From assembly GCF_024199795.1 (NCBI RefSeq), contig NZ_JANADK010000001.1:558001-622000 (forward strand): a stretch of 64,000 nt of DNA, given 5' to 3'. Below are positions 9,774 to 18,852 of the stretch, in pieces. How positions within the stretch are numbered: position 1 is the stretch's first letter; each line of letters begins with the position of its first letter. The translations under genes were made by a program, and so were the position numbers. This stretch comes from Bradyrhizobium sp. CCGB01. Its GTDB lineage: Bacteria > Pseudomonadota > Alphaproteobacteria > Rhizobiales > Xanthobacteraceae. The notes below the pieces were generated by a model. That model did no database searches. It had not been told where the DNA came from and saw nothing but the letters and a program-made list of their open reading frames with translations.

Positions 9774-12419
9774 ATGTCGGACGCGTCGGCCGAACGGATT
9801 AGGATCGAGCCCGACGATTTGGTGGACGCATTCGAGCGAGCCCGCCGATCAAGTTTCAGTGGCGATCGGGCCTGGCGCATCACACCGTCGCAACGACTGG
9901 ACCTGCATCGCCTCGTGGCTGCGTTGCGAGGCGAGCACGGGCCGGCGCGGGAGGGCGCTCCGTTGGAGGTCTGGCTCAACTATCTTGCGCCCATTTTAGC
10001 TGAGAGCGGACCGGCGCGAAGTCTTCTGCGCGAGGTGTTGCTTGAATTCGTCCTCCCTCCCAAACGTGATTCTGAATCGCGAAGTCTTTGGGCCAGGCTC
10101 CGCGCTCAACTTACGCGGCCTCGGGTACTCACGTTGGTGTGTTCGCTCATCCTCGTCGTGGGACCTACTGAAAGCTTGAACATAAGCGAGCTCGACAAAA
10201 CAGGATGGTTGGCCCGCCCGATCCAAGGGCGCGACATACCCGGTTTGCCCTTTCCCCCATATGCTAAATTGAACGTACCGGCTTCGGACGCCTATGGCGA
10301 CGCTATGGGTGTGACGCGTCGACTGCTCAGGGCGCCGGACATTAAGACCGGCGGGCTTACGCCTCGTCAGCTCGCGGCAGCACACGCCGGCGTAACGCCG
10401 GCGCTTGGCACCCCGGATTCATTGCTGGTCGCCATGCTGCGCGGCTGGCCCGTACCGCCCGACGAGCCAATCACGCCAGATGCGCGGGGCATTGTTACCT
10501 TGAAGCGGCTTACCGCGGAGGTAGCAGCAATTTCCGCAGGACTGCCACGCGTCATGTTCGAGGACCTCATCAACCAGGACAGCGGTATCGCGCCGCTGCC
10601 AGTCGCGAGCAGTCCAACGACGGTTCCGAATGCGTGGTCCCGATGGTGGCTGGCGACAGGCGGTCTCCCATTGGTAGTGTTCGTCCTGTTTGCGGCTCTC
10701 CTATTCCGCCGCCGTTGCGAGGATCTGGTAGAGCAATGGATCAGGGACGACGAGCGCGCAATCGGAGGACCGCCGGCCGTCGAAGGCATTCGGCAGACCA
10801 GTGGCCCGCTCGAGTGTCGACTGCCGGAACCTCTGATCACCCGCGAAAGCCTGCGCAGGCTCATGCGCTATCGTCCTATCGTGGGCAAGCGTCTGGATGA
10901 ACGGCGCAGTGTCAGGGCCGTTGTGCGGCAGGCAGGCTACGCCAATCCAGTCATGCGAAAGGTTCAGCACGTCATCGACTACCTGATCCTCATCCAACGT
11001 TGGCAAACTCATGATCATGAACGTATGCGAGTGCGCCATCTCGTGGACGTGCTGGCAAAGAAGGGTCTCTCGATCAGCGTTTATGACTACGAGCGCGATC
11101 CTCTGATGGCCCGGCGCGCGGTCCGCTCAGGGAATACGGAGCAGCTCAGCGGGTTTTACGGCCGCGAGGAAATGCTCGACCTGCCGACCCTACGTGACCT
11201 TCATCCCAACTCACGTTTGGTCTTGGTGACCGATGGAAGAGATCTCGTTGATCGCGTCACCGGCAGGGTGCGCGACGAGGTCGTCCGGAGCTTCTCGTTC
11301 TGGTCGGAGCGGATGGTCCTGACGCCAGTTCCGGTCGGCGATTGGGGGGAGGTGGAATTTGCCTTGTCCCGCGATTTGGACGCCCCATTGGGCCGTGCGA
11401 CGCAAAGCATGGCGACCGACCTGGCACGGGGCTTCCAATCCGCGTTCGGACACGCCAGGCACCGGCTGGCCCTTGAGCGCGCGAGGGGAGTACCGGGCTT
11501 GCGCAAGCTCGATGCCTGGTGGCAGGAGGTGGCGAGTGAATTTGGCTCTGACGCAGCGCCGGCGTCGGGCCCTCATTTGCTTCCCGACAACCCGCTGATC
11601 GTGACCGATCTTGAGCCTGCCCGCGAGATCATAAGTGAGACAATGGCTGCGCTGCGGCGCTGGCTGGGTCCGCGTGGATTTCTCTGGCACGCCGCGTGTG
11701 CAGTCTATCCGCAGCTACGGTTCGACCTGACAGTGCACATAGGGACGCACCTACGTGCTGGACCCCACCTTGAAGCCCCCGAACTGTTTCGTGATTTGCC
11801 CGGGGACCTCAGGATATTCGAGCGACTGACCGCGTTGCCCTGGTTCCGCACCGGACGAATGCCAGAGTGGTTGCGACGCGAAGCTCTCAGCCAGATTTCA
11901 GCTGACGACCTCAAGCGCGCCAGCAAACTAATTCGCTCGTTATTTGGCGCCACTTCGAGCAAACCGCAAACTCAATTGGCTATCTGGTGGCCGTTCACCG
12001 GCGCCTTGACAATACCTCCGGACGCCGTGATGGCGTCTGCGCTAGACGGGAATGTACGCGTGGAAGCACCCAGGGTACTCCCGGAGCGTGAAGCGTTACT
12101 GCAAAGCGCTGCGCGATCGGCCATATTCTGGCAAGACGCACAGTTTGGCGGATTTTTGGCTGTCGCTGGGCTTGGCGCTGCGTGGCTTGCGCCAGACTTG
12201 GCAAAGAATACCCAGAGCTTGGGCGCTTGGTTGCCGGTTCTGGGATTCCTGCTGGCATGCGTAGGTGTCTGCTTGCTCGTTTCCCTGCTGCGAAGGGCCG
12301 GCCCGGCGCCTCCGGCGCCAGCGTTACCGCATTCTCAGGCCGCTCAAGAAAGTGGCGAGGTTCTGCGCTCCTCCACAGCGACTAACGCCGCCGCTACGGA
12401 CAAGGAGGCACCAAGATGA
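9774..12419 (+). CDS. Four-helix membrane protein with a vWA-like segment, probable MoxR partner
   Basis: 881 residues. Hydrophobic segments lie at about 118-131, 290-311, 793-808 and 819-838. The two large soluble parts are residues 132-289 and 312-790. Residues about 398-525 have the strand-helix rhythm of a von Willebrand A domain, with a buried strand around YLILIQ and a later RLVLVTDGRD strand-turn. The DxSxS metal-site motif expected after the first strand is not present, so it would be a degenerate vWA. A charged region of about 250 residues follows, with motif LPWFRTGRMPEWLRR. The C-terminal tail is Ala/Pro-rich and low-complexity. Position directly after moxR supports the partner role. 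An unrelated membrane scaffold is the alternative. Confidence 0.75.
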   Translation: MSDASAERIRIEPDDLVDAFERARRSSFSGDRAWRITPSQRLDLHRLVAALRGEHGPAREGAPLEVWLNYLAPILAESGPARSLLREVLLEFVLPPKRDSESRSLWARLRAQLTRPRVLTLVCSLILVVGPTESLNISELDKTGWLARPIQGRDIPGLPFPPYAKLNVPASDAYGDAMGVTRRLLRAPDIKTGGLTPRQLAAAHAGVTPALGTPDSLLVAMLRGWPVPPDEPITPDARGIVTLKRLTAEVAAISAGLPRVMFEDLINQDSGIAPLPVASSPTTVPNAWSRWWLATGGLPLVVFVLFAALLFRRRCEDLVEQWIRDDERAIGGPPAVEGIRQTSGPLECRLPEPLITRESLRRLMRYRPIVGKRLDERRSVRAVVRQAGYANPVMRKVQHVIDYLILIQRWQTHDHERMRVRHLVDVLAKKGLSISVYDYERDPLMARRAVRSGNTEQLSGFYGREEMLDLPTLRDLHPNSRLVLVTDGRDLVDRVTGRVRDEVVRSFSFWSERMVLTPVPVGDWGEVEFALSRDLDAPLGRATQSMATDLARGFQSAFGHARHRLALERARGVPGLRKLDAWWQEVASEFGSDAAPASGPHLLPDNPLIVTDLEPAREIISETMAALRRWLGPRGFLWHAACAVYPQLRFDLTVHIGTHLRAGPHLEAPELFRDLPGDLRIFERLTALPWFRTGRMPEWLRREALSQISADDLKRASKLIRSLFGATSSKPQTQLAIWWPFTGALTIPPDAVMASALDGNVRVEAPRVLPEREALLQSAARSAIFWQDAQFGGFLAVAGLGAAWLAPDLAKNTQSLGAWLPVLGFLLACVGVCLLVSLLRRAGPAPPAPALPHSQAAQESGEVLRSSTATNAAATDKEAPR

Positions 12420-14044
12420 GGACAAGCATCAATTCCTTTGCTTCCTCCGCGTGGCTCTGGCTTGTCGGTATATTCCGCATGGCCCTCTGGAATCCTCGAG
12501 GGATGCTGGGGGTTGGTTTCTTGGCATTTCTGCTGGCAATCTCATCCGAGGACTGGATTACAAAGGTGTCGCCCTATTGGGAAGGCGAACCTGTAACTCA
12601 TGCTGCATCTCTTCTTAGCCTTGACTGGTTTGGCGAGAACCAAATCGAATTTTTGGAGCAAAGCCAGAGAGCAGCTTACTTTTCTGCAGGCGGAACGATG
12701 CAGAGAGAGCAGCCGATTTTTCCTAGCGAGAAACAGCCATACGATGCATCAATCAAGCAAGTGGGGCCAGAGACATTTTCAACATTCCGAGACAGACGCA
12801 TCGAAGCTGTGGTGCCCGGCGGGCTCATTATCAACCATCCGAACGGCTCGCTATATCTCACCGGTGCGGCCCGACTTCGTGACACGAGCGGCAACTATCG
12901 CGCTATTTCGGCCAACGCACCGGATCCTCGCAGCATCTGGAAAGTGCCGCAGGACCGCGAGTCCACACCATTTGTGGAAACCAAACAGGCCCAGCAGTTC
13001 TTTCCGATTTTCAGTTGGAACGCCAACATCACCGCCATGCTTGCCCTCCCATCCCCTCGCCAGCTAGCCGTTGGCGGGGCCGATGGCCACGTTGCGGTGA
13101 TCTACGAGGAGCGAACCGGTGCCGAAAGCCGTGACGCGCATCGAGCACCTGTTTTGGCACTTGCAACGAGTAGAGCGTGGAAGGATCAAGCGAGGGGGCC
13201 GCGCGTCGTCTCGGCAGCGAGCGATGGATCCATCAAGCTGTGGTTCGAGAACTCCGACAACTTTCTTGAATCCAAAAATATTTCGTTTCCCGAAGATGCT
13301 CTGCCCATTCTGGGTCCCGACAGCTTGGAGATGTCGAGAGACGGCACTCTTCTCCTGGTGAGAACTGTTTCCGGCTATTTCTATGCTAGCGACGTTTCTA
13401 AGCTCGATAACGAGAAGATGGAATTGGTCCGATTAGATCTCGACTTTGTGGCAACGGCCTCCGTGATGGGATCGGGCAAAACGCTTTATGCGGCCGCTGC
13501 TCAGGATTGCTCGATCCGGGAGCTTAGGCTCATGTCTTCGGATGAGACCGGCGATGGCGGCATCACGCCAGCTCGCCTGAGTTTTCGTCCTTCGACAACG
13601 ACAATCTTGAGAGGACACGGCCGCGTTATTGGACGCCTTGTCGTATCTGAAGACGGGCGATACTTGGCAGCTGCTGACCTTAACCGAAGAGTCCGGATTT
13701 ACGACCTGCCAGCCTATCGGCGTCTTGCGGCGCTGCCATTTGCTGCCCTTCCAACGGGACCAGAATGTGAAAATACGACCGTCACGCAAATTCCTGAGGA
13801 AGAACCGTTAGCAGGCACGGCCGTCAACAAGCGTAGCTTCTACTACGGTGAGCTTGATCGATATCCAGAGTTTGGTCCGCGCATCAGTTGCGAAGAAGCT
13901 TCCACGCGAGGAGGGGTAGAAGCATTCGCAAAACAACTATGCGGCGGCGTTCAGGAAGTAACGCTAACCGTAGCTAATAGTATTGCAGGCAACAAATGCG
14001 GCTATACTCGCTTCGAGGTCGTTTGCACTGGATCGAAGAAGTAA
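12416..14044 (+). CDS. Membrane-anchored WD40-like beta-propeller protein, 542 aa
   Basis: The start overlaps the previous stop by 4 bp (ATGA), making this the last gene of the operon. A hydrophobic segment near residues 28-46 should anchor the protein in the inner membrane. After that come WD40-type repeats: strand blocks ending in AVGGADGHVAVI, SAASDGSIKLW and AAADLNRRVRIYD are visible between about residues 190 and 445. The C-terminal 90 residues contain several cysteines and do not look like propeller blades. Beta-propellers in conflict systems commonly sense ligands or proteins. Here the propeller would probably be displayed at the membrane and signal to the MoxR/vWA-like pair; this is inference. 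Confidence 0.75.
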   Translation: MRTSINSFASSAWLWLVGIFRMALWNPRGMLGVGFLAFLLAISSEDWITKVSPYWEGEPVTHAASLLSLDWFGENQIEFLEQSQRAAYFSAGGTMQREQPIFPSEKQPYDASIKQVGPETFSTFRDRRIEAVVPGGLIINHPNGSLYLTGAARLRDTSGNYRAISANAPDPRSIWKVPQDRESTPFVETKQAQQFFPIFSWNANITAMLALPSPRQLAVGGADGHVAVIYEERTGAESRDAHRAPVLALATSRAWKDQARGPRVVSAASDGSIKLWFENSDNFLESKNISFPEDALPILGPDSLEMSRDGTLLLVRTVSGYFYASDVSKLDNEKMELVRLDLDFVATASVMGSGKTLYAAAAQDCSIRELRLMSSDETGDGGITPARLSFRPSTTTILRGHGRVIGRLVVSEDGRYLAAADLNRRVRIYDLPAYRRLAALPFAALPTGPECENTTVTQIPEEEPLAGTAVNKRSFYYGELDRYPEFGPRISCEEASTRGGVEAFAKQLCGGVQEVTLTVANSIAGNKCGYTRFEVVCTGSKK

Positions 14045-14117
14045 TTCTTGTTTCGGTTCAAATCGAGTGGGGGCCGTTCGGTTCCATCTGCCCTTTTCTC
14101 CGCCCAGACTACGAAAC

Positions 14118-15650
14118 TGATGCAGTGGCGCATCCATGAAATCCGGTATCGCGGGATCATCCCACTGCCCTTTTCAACGTCTTGGGCCATTTGCAACCGT
14201 ACTTCTCGGAGACCGAACCGCTGCCGTGCCCCTGGATGAAATCCGCGACCTGGGCGTGCATCCCAACATCGCGAGACTGCAACTTCCAGCGGTGCCGCCA
14301 GCCGTGTTTGAGCCAAACGTTGTGATCGACGGGTAGCTTCCCGACCATTCCGCTAATCGCTCACCGACTTTCTGGTAGTGAGGGTTCGCTCCCTTCCCGC
14401 CGCGTGATCGCGCCGGTCGTAGAACAGCGGTTTTCGAAGCTTCTTGCGCTCTTCCACATACGCAAGGAGACCCTGTTCGATTAGGTGCGAATGGATCGGC
14501 ACGATGCGCTTCCTTTTGCCCTTGCCGCGCTCCTTGGGCAGGCTGAAACAGAGGACGCCTTGAACCGTCACGATGTCCGAAGGCAGGAGCGAAGTGATTT
14601 CGTTTACGCGAGCGCCGGTATAGGCGCGGATCCAAGGAATCCAGCGACTCGCCGCGGTCATTTCGCCGGAAAGCAGACGCGAGCCCTTCTGGAGGGTCGC
14701 GGCCAGGATGGTGCGCGCGTGTTTGTCGCTAAATCCCTTCTCGTCATCGTCCCTTTCGGTCTCGACGTTTCGAACCACGACGCCGGCGACCGGATTGACG
14801 GCCAACTTGTCCTCGTCGATCTGGCAGGCAGCCTTCAGAGCCGCGGGATGGACATCCTTGACGGTCCGCGGCGCGCGCCTCCTGACGTCCCGGCCAATCC
14901 TGACCTGCTGGAGAAGTGCGTTCTTCCAGTCGATGACCTGCTTCTTTGTCACCTTGGCGAGATTCGAATCCTTCGCCCAATCCTTGAACTCCTGGATGAC
15001 CGGCCGCCATCGCTCCAAGGTCGACGCGGCCAACCTCGTGGCTTCGGCGCACCTGTCGAACCAGGTCAGGCATTGGGCCTCTCGGGTTCAGGGGGCGGGT
15101 AGTTTGCTGCGTGGGCAGAAGGCGAGAAGTCGCCGTTCGCCTCCCGAACCAGATCCGCCGTCGCATGGCTTATCGCCTTGAAGAAGGCGCAGACGAACTG
15201 CGTTTGACTTTGCGTATCAAGCCGCAGCTTCCTCCACTCTAAGAAGCTCGGAATCTCGTTCCAATAGGCGAACAGTTGGCCAATTGACATGGCCGAAGAC
15301 CGGCTTCGACTTTTTCTTATGGAGTTCCTGCCGCCTCGTAAGCCTTAGAGGTCGGATCATTTGAATGTTCTTCGAGACATGCGCGGTAGTAATAGGCTGA
15401 GCGCTGTCAGTGGCAGGTCCTCGGTCACGGGGTCGGGCAGGCCGGCCCGGCGTGCTCGAATTTCTTCTGCCATTTCGGTTTCGAGCTCCAGGGACAGGTT
15501 GACGCAACGGATCGTGGCGATTCGCTTGTCTTCCGTCTTCAGCGAGCGCCAGACCTCGTTCCGGCCGACGATCTCACGGTAGCGCGCAGGGACGCGCTTC
15601 GTTAGCCAATAGGATTTGCTCTTCTTGTCGCGCAGGACGGCGGTGGGCAT
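14118..15650 (-). pseudogene. Decayed tyrosine recombinase (phage-type integrase), frameshifted
   Basis: The - strand carries the full sequence of an integrase closely related to the intact one at 18,853-20,442, but broken into at least four frames. The N-terminal DUF6538-like part (LRDKKSKSYWL) is at 15,357-15,650, a fragment at 15,066-15,290, the central and first catalytic part (TGARVNEITSLLPSDI) at 14,353-15,033, and the end (MIPRYRIS) near 14,135. Frameshifts and small deletions separate these pieces, including loss of much of the segment after the N-terminal domain. It cannot make a functional recombinase. It probably once mobilised the protease/MoxR block on its left. Confidence 0.85.
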
Positions 15651-15660
15651 TCGGAGGACG

Positions 15661-15729
15661 AGACCGCAACAATTTGGACGGAGTGAGCTATTTCCGTCGG
15701 CGGATTAGGAATCTCTCCCTCTTCGCGAT
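15661..15729 (+). other. Att-like sequence beside the decayed integrase
   Basis: This stretch lies just upstream of the pseudo-integrase start and aligns along its whole length with 20,493-20,561 beside the intact integrase. Shared blocks include agaccg, aacaattt, and the core ggattaggaatctctccctc (gggttaggaatccctccctc in the other copy). The core resembles the 3' end of a serine tRNA gene, here more degraded. It looks like an old attachment-site junction left by integration. Confidence 0.55.
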
Positions 15730-15974
15730 GCGATCCAAAAGCGTTGACAGAAAACCGGCGGCTGGGCGGACGACGACGTCGTGCGGTACCGGAGGCAGCC
15801 CGGACGGATGCACGCTCACGCCCGCGGTCGTATTAGTCGTCGCACGCTAGCCGAGTCGAAAAACTCGACAAAACAGATGCCCCATGTTCGCGCCGCACTG
15901 CCTCGAGATCTCGCATCACTCTCTCAAACCGCAAGCCGAATATTCGGATCGCTCCGGAACCGCTGGCGCGCCGC
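15730..15974. other. Short non-coding stretch left of the caspase-like gene
   Basis: No supported gene lies between the att-like sequence and the stop of the caspase-like gene at 15,975. Short open frames on both strands lack ribosome-binding sites and recognisable domains. I see no terminator. Confidence 0.4.
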
Positions 15975-16664
15975 TCACACGCCTGAGCCGCTATCAGCCG
16001 GCAAATGCTTGGTGCCGCCGGTATCGACCGCACAGAAGCGATCGATGTAGGGACCGCCATCGTTCGGCGCATTGCCCCATGCTATGCCATTCGCGACCTG
16101 CAACCAGGCTTTCCAGAGCTTCGTCGCGTCCGTAATCGAGCCGCCCAGCGCATCGAAAAAATTCGGCGTTGCGAAGGTCGGCAATGGTTCGGTGCCGGTG
16201 TTGCCGTGGCCCTTTCCGCCGAACATGATGTCGGTGATTTCCCAGCCGGTCTGGCCGATCCAGCCGATCATGACGTGGGGGCCGAACAACGCGCGCATCG
16301 TGGCGATCGTCGCATCTTTGCTGCAAACGCTGCAACCGCCCCAGATCACCAGCTTTGGGCCGGTCTGCTTAAGGCCGGTGCCGCGCGCGAGCTGCGTTAC
16401 CTGCCCGTCATAGGTAATCGTCAATTTGTCATTGGCGAAGGCCAGATCGATCGTGCTGTCCTCATTGTAAAGCGACGAGACGTAGTGCCCGGCCAGAAAT
16501 AACACATCGTCGCTGCGGCCGAACAGCGCCTTGATCGCAGCGAGCGATGGTTTGGCGCCGGTGACAACGGCGCCCTCTGATAGGCCGAGTTTCTCGGCCG
16601 CGCCCTTCCGAAATTGCTTGACGTCGCGCCGTGAGCCGAGCGACAGAATGCTGTACGTAGCCAT
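15975..16664 (-). CDS. Possible caspase/CHAT-like cysteine peptidase, 229 aa
   Basis: The sequence shows a hydrophobic strand ending in LFLAGHY (residues about 56-62) and, some 50 residues later, a second strand ending in VIWGGCSVCS. This His-after-strand then Cys-after-strand order, followed by a third strand (VMIGWIGQTGW), is what is seen in caspase-fold (C14 or CHAT) peptidases. No other family motif is obvious and overall similarity is not clear, so the assignment is tentative. There is no signal peptide. I chose the ATG at 16,664; a TTG lies one codon earlier. In this island a caspase-like protein would fit the protease-rich conflict gene set to its left, but it lies beyond the decayed integrase and may belong to a separate insertion. 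Confidence 0.45.
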   Translation of the reverse strand: MATYSILSLGSRRDVKQFRKGAAEKLGLSEGAVVTGAKPSLAAIKALFGRSDDVLFLAGHYVSSLYNEDSTIDLAFANDKLTITYDGQVTQLARGTGLKQTGPKLVIWGGCSVCSKDATIATMRALFGPHVMIGWIGQTGWEITDIMFGGKGHGNTGTEPLPTFATPNFFDALGGSITDATKLWKAWLQVANGIAWGNAPNDGGPYIDRFCAVDTGGTKHLPADSGSGV

Positions 16665-16667
16665 CAA

Positions 16668-17486
16668 TGACCCCGCAGTGTTTATGGTTGACTCGCGCTA
16701 ATGAATCGGCGTGGGCAGCGCCGAATCCGATGCCTTAGCGACCAGATAGGTCGCGTGGGGCTTACCGCCATCGCCTCGTGGCTGGCAGCGTCGGCATCGT
16801 GCCGTGGAGATTCTGGATGGTGTCGAGAATGTCGGGCGGCGAAAGATCGCGCAGGCTGCCAAAAATCGCATTGCGAAATCGCCTGCATGGCCTTCTCATT
16901 CGGAAAAGCACCTGGGGTAGAAACAAATAGATTTGAAAAGGATGACCCCTACCACATTAGGGCATCGCCTTTGACAGCTCAAGGGTGGCTATGGGATGTC
17001 AGTGCGACTTTAGCGCGCGGGGCAGCGCCGGCCCAGGCGCGGGTAGCGACGTCCGGTGCCCTTGGTCGACGCTCCACACGACGGCAGTGTGGATCACTCG
17101 TTCCTTCTTTGCTGACCGCTTCGCGGAGCGCTTGCGCCAAGGGCGAGCGAGATGCTGCCTCAGCGGCCGAGCGAGCCATGATTAGGCACGTCCGGTCTCT
17201 CCATGCCCCACGCAACCTCGCGACGGCTTGCGAAACATTGTCGCGGGCCGGGTACTCTCGACAATGCCGAGGTTCTAACTCAAAATAGTGTGAAATCAGA
17301 AATCTCGCATGGGTTGAGGAGGCGAAGTGGCGGGCGACACCTTGGACGACGCAGTCTGTCGAACCTAAGACGAGCTGGAGACGGTAACGCGCGAGGGTGG
17401 ATACTTCAGAGGGGGCGCTTGCGCCGCTGCCTAGCACCGCCCGCTCGCACAGCAGTTTGGAAGGCGAACGGCTAAGGAGGAAGACC
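16668..17486. other. 819-bp stretch without a convincing gene
   Basis: Overlapping open frames occur on both strands (for example 16,701-17,288 on + and 16,979-17,551 on -), but they are mutual shadows, have no recognisable domain and no good start signals. The sequence probably consists of decayed island DNA plus the leader of the binding-protein gene at 17,487. Confidence 0.45.
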
Positions 17487-18590
17487 ATGACCTCTACCGC
17501 GGCCAACCACGACGCCGGCGCGACCGACGCCACGATCAAGATCGGCAACACGCAAACCTACAGCGGGCCTGCATCGTCGTACGGCATCATTGGCAGATCG
17601 CAGGCCGCCTATTTCGGAATGATTAATGAGCAAGGCGGCATCAATGGACGAAAGATTCAATACATCAGCCATGATGACGCCTACAACCCGCAAGAAGCGC
17701 TCAAGCAGGCGCGCAAGCTTGTCGAAAGCGATGAAGTGCTGCTCATGGTTCCACCCAGCAGCACTTTATGGATTAGAGAAACGCTCTCTTATCTCGACGG
17801 CAAGAACGTGCCGCTCATCGGCCATTGGCAACCCTCGTATCAGGGAGAAGCGCACGTCTACGGCGCCTACCTCGCCAAGAACCATCCGGACCATAAGGTT
17901 GCAATTCTCTATTCCGAATTCGCGGACAGCAGCGTAGCGGGTCTCGATCAGGGACTTGGAGCTTCTCGCGCCGAGCGCATTTCGGTCCCCGGGAACGCAG
18001 CCGCAAGCTTGGGCGCAGGTGCGCACATCCACATGCTAAAGCATATGGGTGCAACAGCCCTGGTGAGCTTCACCACGCCGATGTTTACTGCTGAAGCGAT
18101 CAGAATGATGCCGGAGATCGGCTGGAAGCCGGCGGTGCATATTCTGGCCAACGCCTCGCTTCCCTTTGGCAGGGTTCTCAACCTGTCATCAGAGACATCG
18201 AAAGGCATCATTTCGGCGAATTATCTCAAGGATCCCGACGACCCTGACTGGAGCAACGATCCGGGGATGAGAACCTTCGTGGAGTTTCTCGAAAGAGCCT
18301 TGCCGAACGAAGACGAGGGCAACTACCTGCTCGCTTACGGCTACACCATGGCGCAGGGAATTGTGGCGTTGCTCAAGCAATGCGGCGATGTTCTGACGCG
18401 CGCCAACATGATCAAGCAGGCCAAAAACATGAACGATATCAAGTTCGACCTGCTCCTTCCTGGAATCACCTTCAACACATCGCTCAGGAAAAACCACGTT
18501 CCTATCCAGCAGATGCAGCTGAGCAGATTTGATGGGATGAAATGGATGCGTTTCGGCCCACTGATGGAAGCCATGGTCAAGACCAATTAA
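17487..18590 (+). CDS. LivK-like ABC transporter substrate-binding protein lacking a signal peptide
   Basis: 367 residues of the branched-chain amino acid/amide binding family (periplasmic binding fold type I). The typical beginning of the mature domain, IKIGNTQTYSGPASSYG, starts about residue 13, and GGINGRKI and the hinge-proximal ILYSEFADSS follow. The chosen ATG has an excellent AAGGAGG site 7 bp upstream, yet nothing resembling a signal peptide precedes the mature fold; the open frame before this ATG is not hydrophobic either. No permease or ATPase genes are nearby. The protein is either cytoplasmic, repurposed as a ligand sensor, or the relic of a gene that lost its 5' end. Confidence 0.8.
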   Translation: MTSTAANHDAGATDATIKIGNTQTYSGPASSYGIIGRSQAAYFGMINEQGGINGRKIQYISHDDAYNPQEALKQARKLVESDEVLLMVPPSSTLWIRETLSYLDGKNVPLIGHWQPSYQGEAHVYGAYLAKNHPDHKVAILYSEFADSSVAGLDQGLGASRAERISVPGNAAASLGAGAHIHMLKHMGATALVSFTTPMFTAEAIRMMPEIGWKPAVHILANASLPFGRVLNLSSETSKGIISANYLKDPDDPDWSNDPGMRTFVEFLERALPNEDEGNYLLAYGYTMAQGIVALLKQCGDVLTRANMIKQAKNMNDIKFDLLLPGITFNTSLRKNHVPIQQMQLSRFDGMKWMRFGPLMEAMVKTN

Positions 18591-18852
18591 TCTAGAGAGA
18601 CGATGGCACGCGAAGTCACCCAGCAACGCTGATCCCGCGGCTCCATTTATGGGCCTTTGCGGGCGTGAAGACCAAGCCAGTGATCGTCTTCGTTAGCACC
18701 GGTGGGATGGTCGTAGCGAGGGCATGGGTGCCCGGATAATGGCATTTGCGATGAGAGCGGGACGCTGATCGGACAGCTGGCGTTATTCCTCGGGCATCGA
18801 TCAGGAGGCGAGACCATCGGCAAGCTGCGGGCGCCGATCTGAAAGCTCACCT

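Noticed and set aside
16701..17551. Two overlapping frames of about 190 codons on opposite strands
   Set aside because: They shadow each other, and neither has a start signal or recognisable motif.
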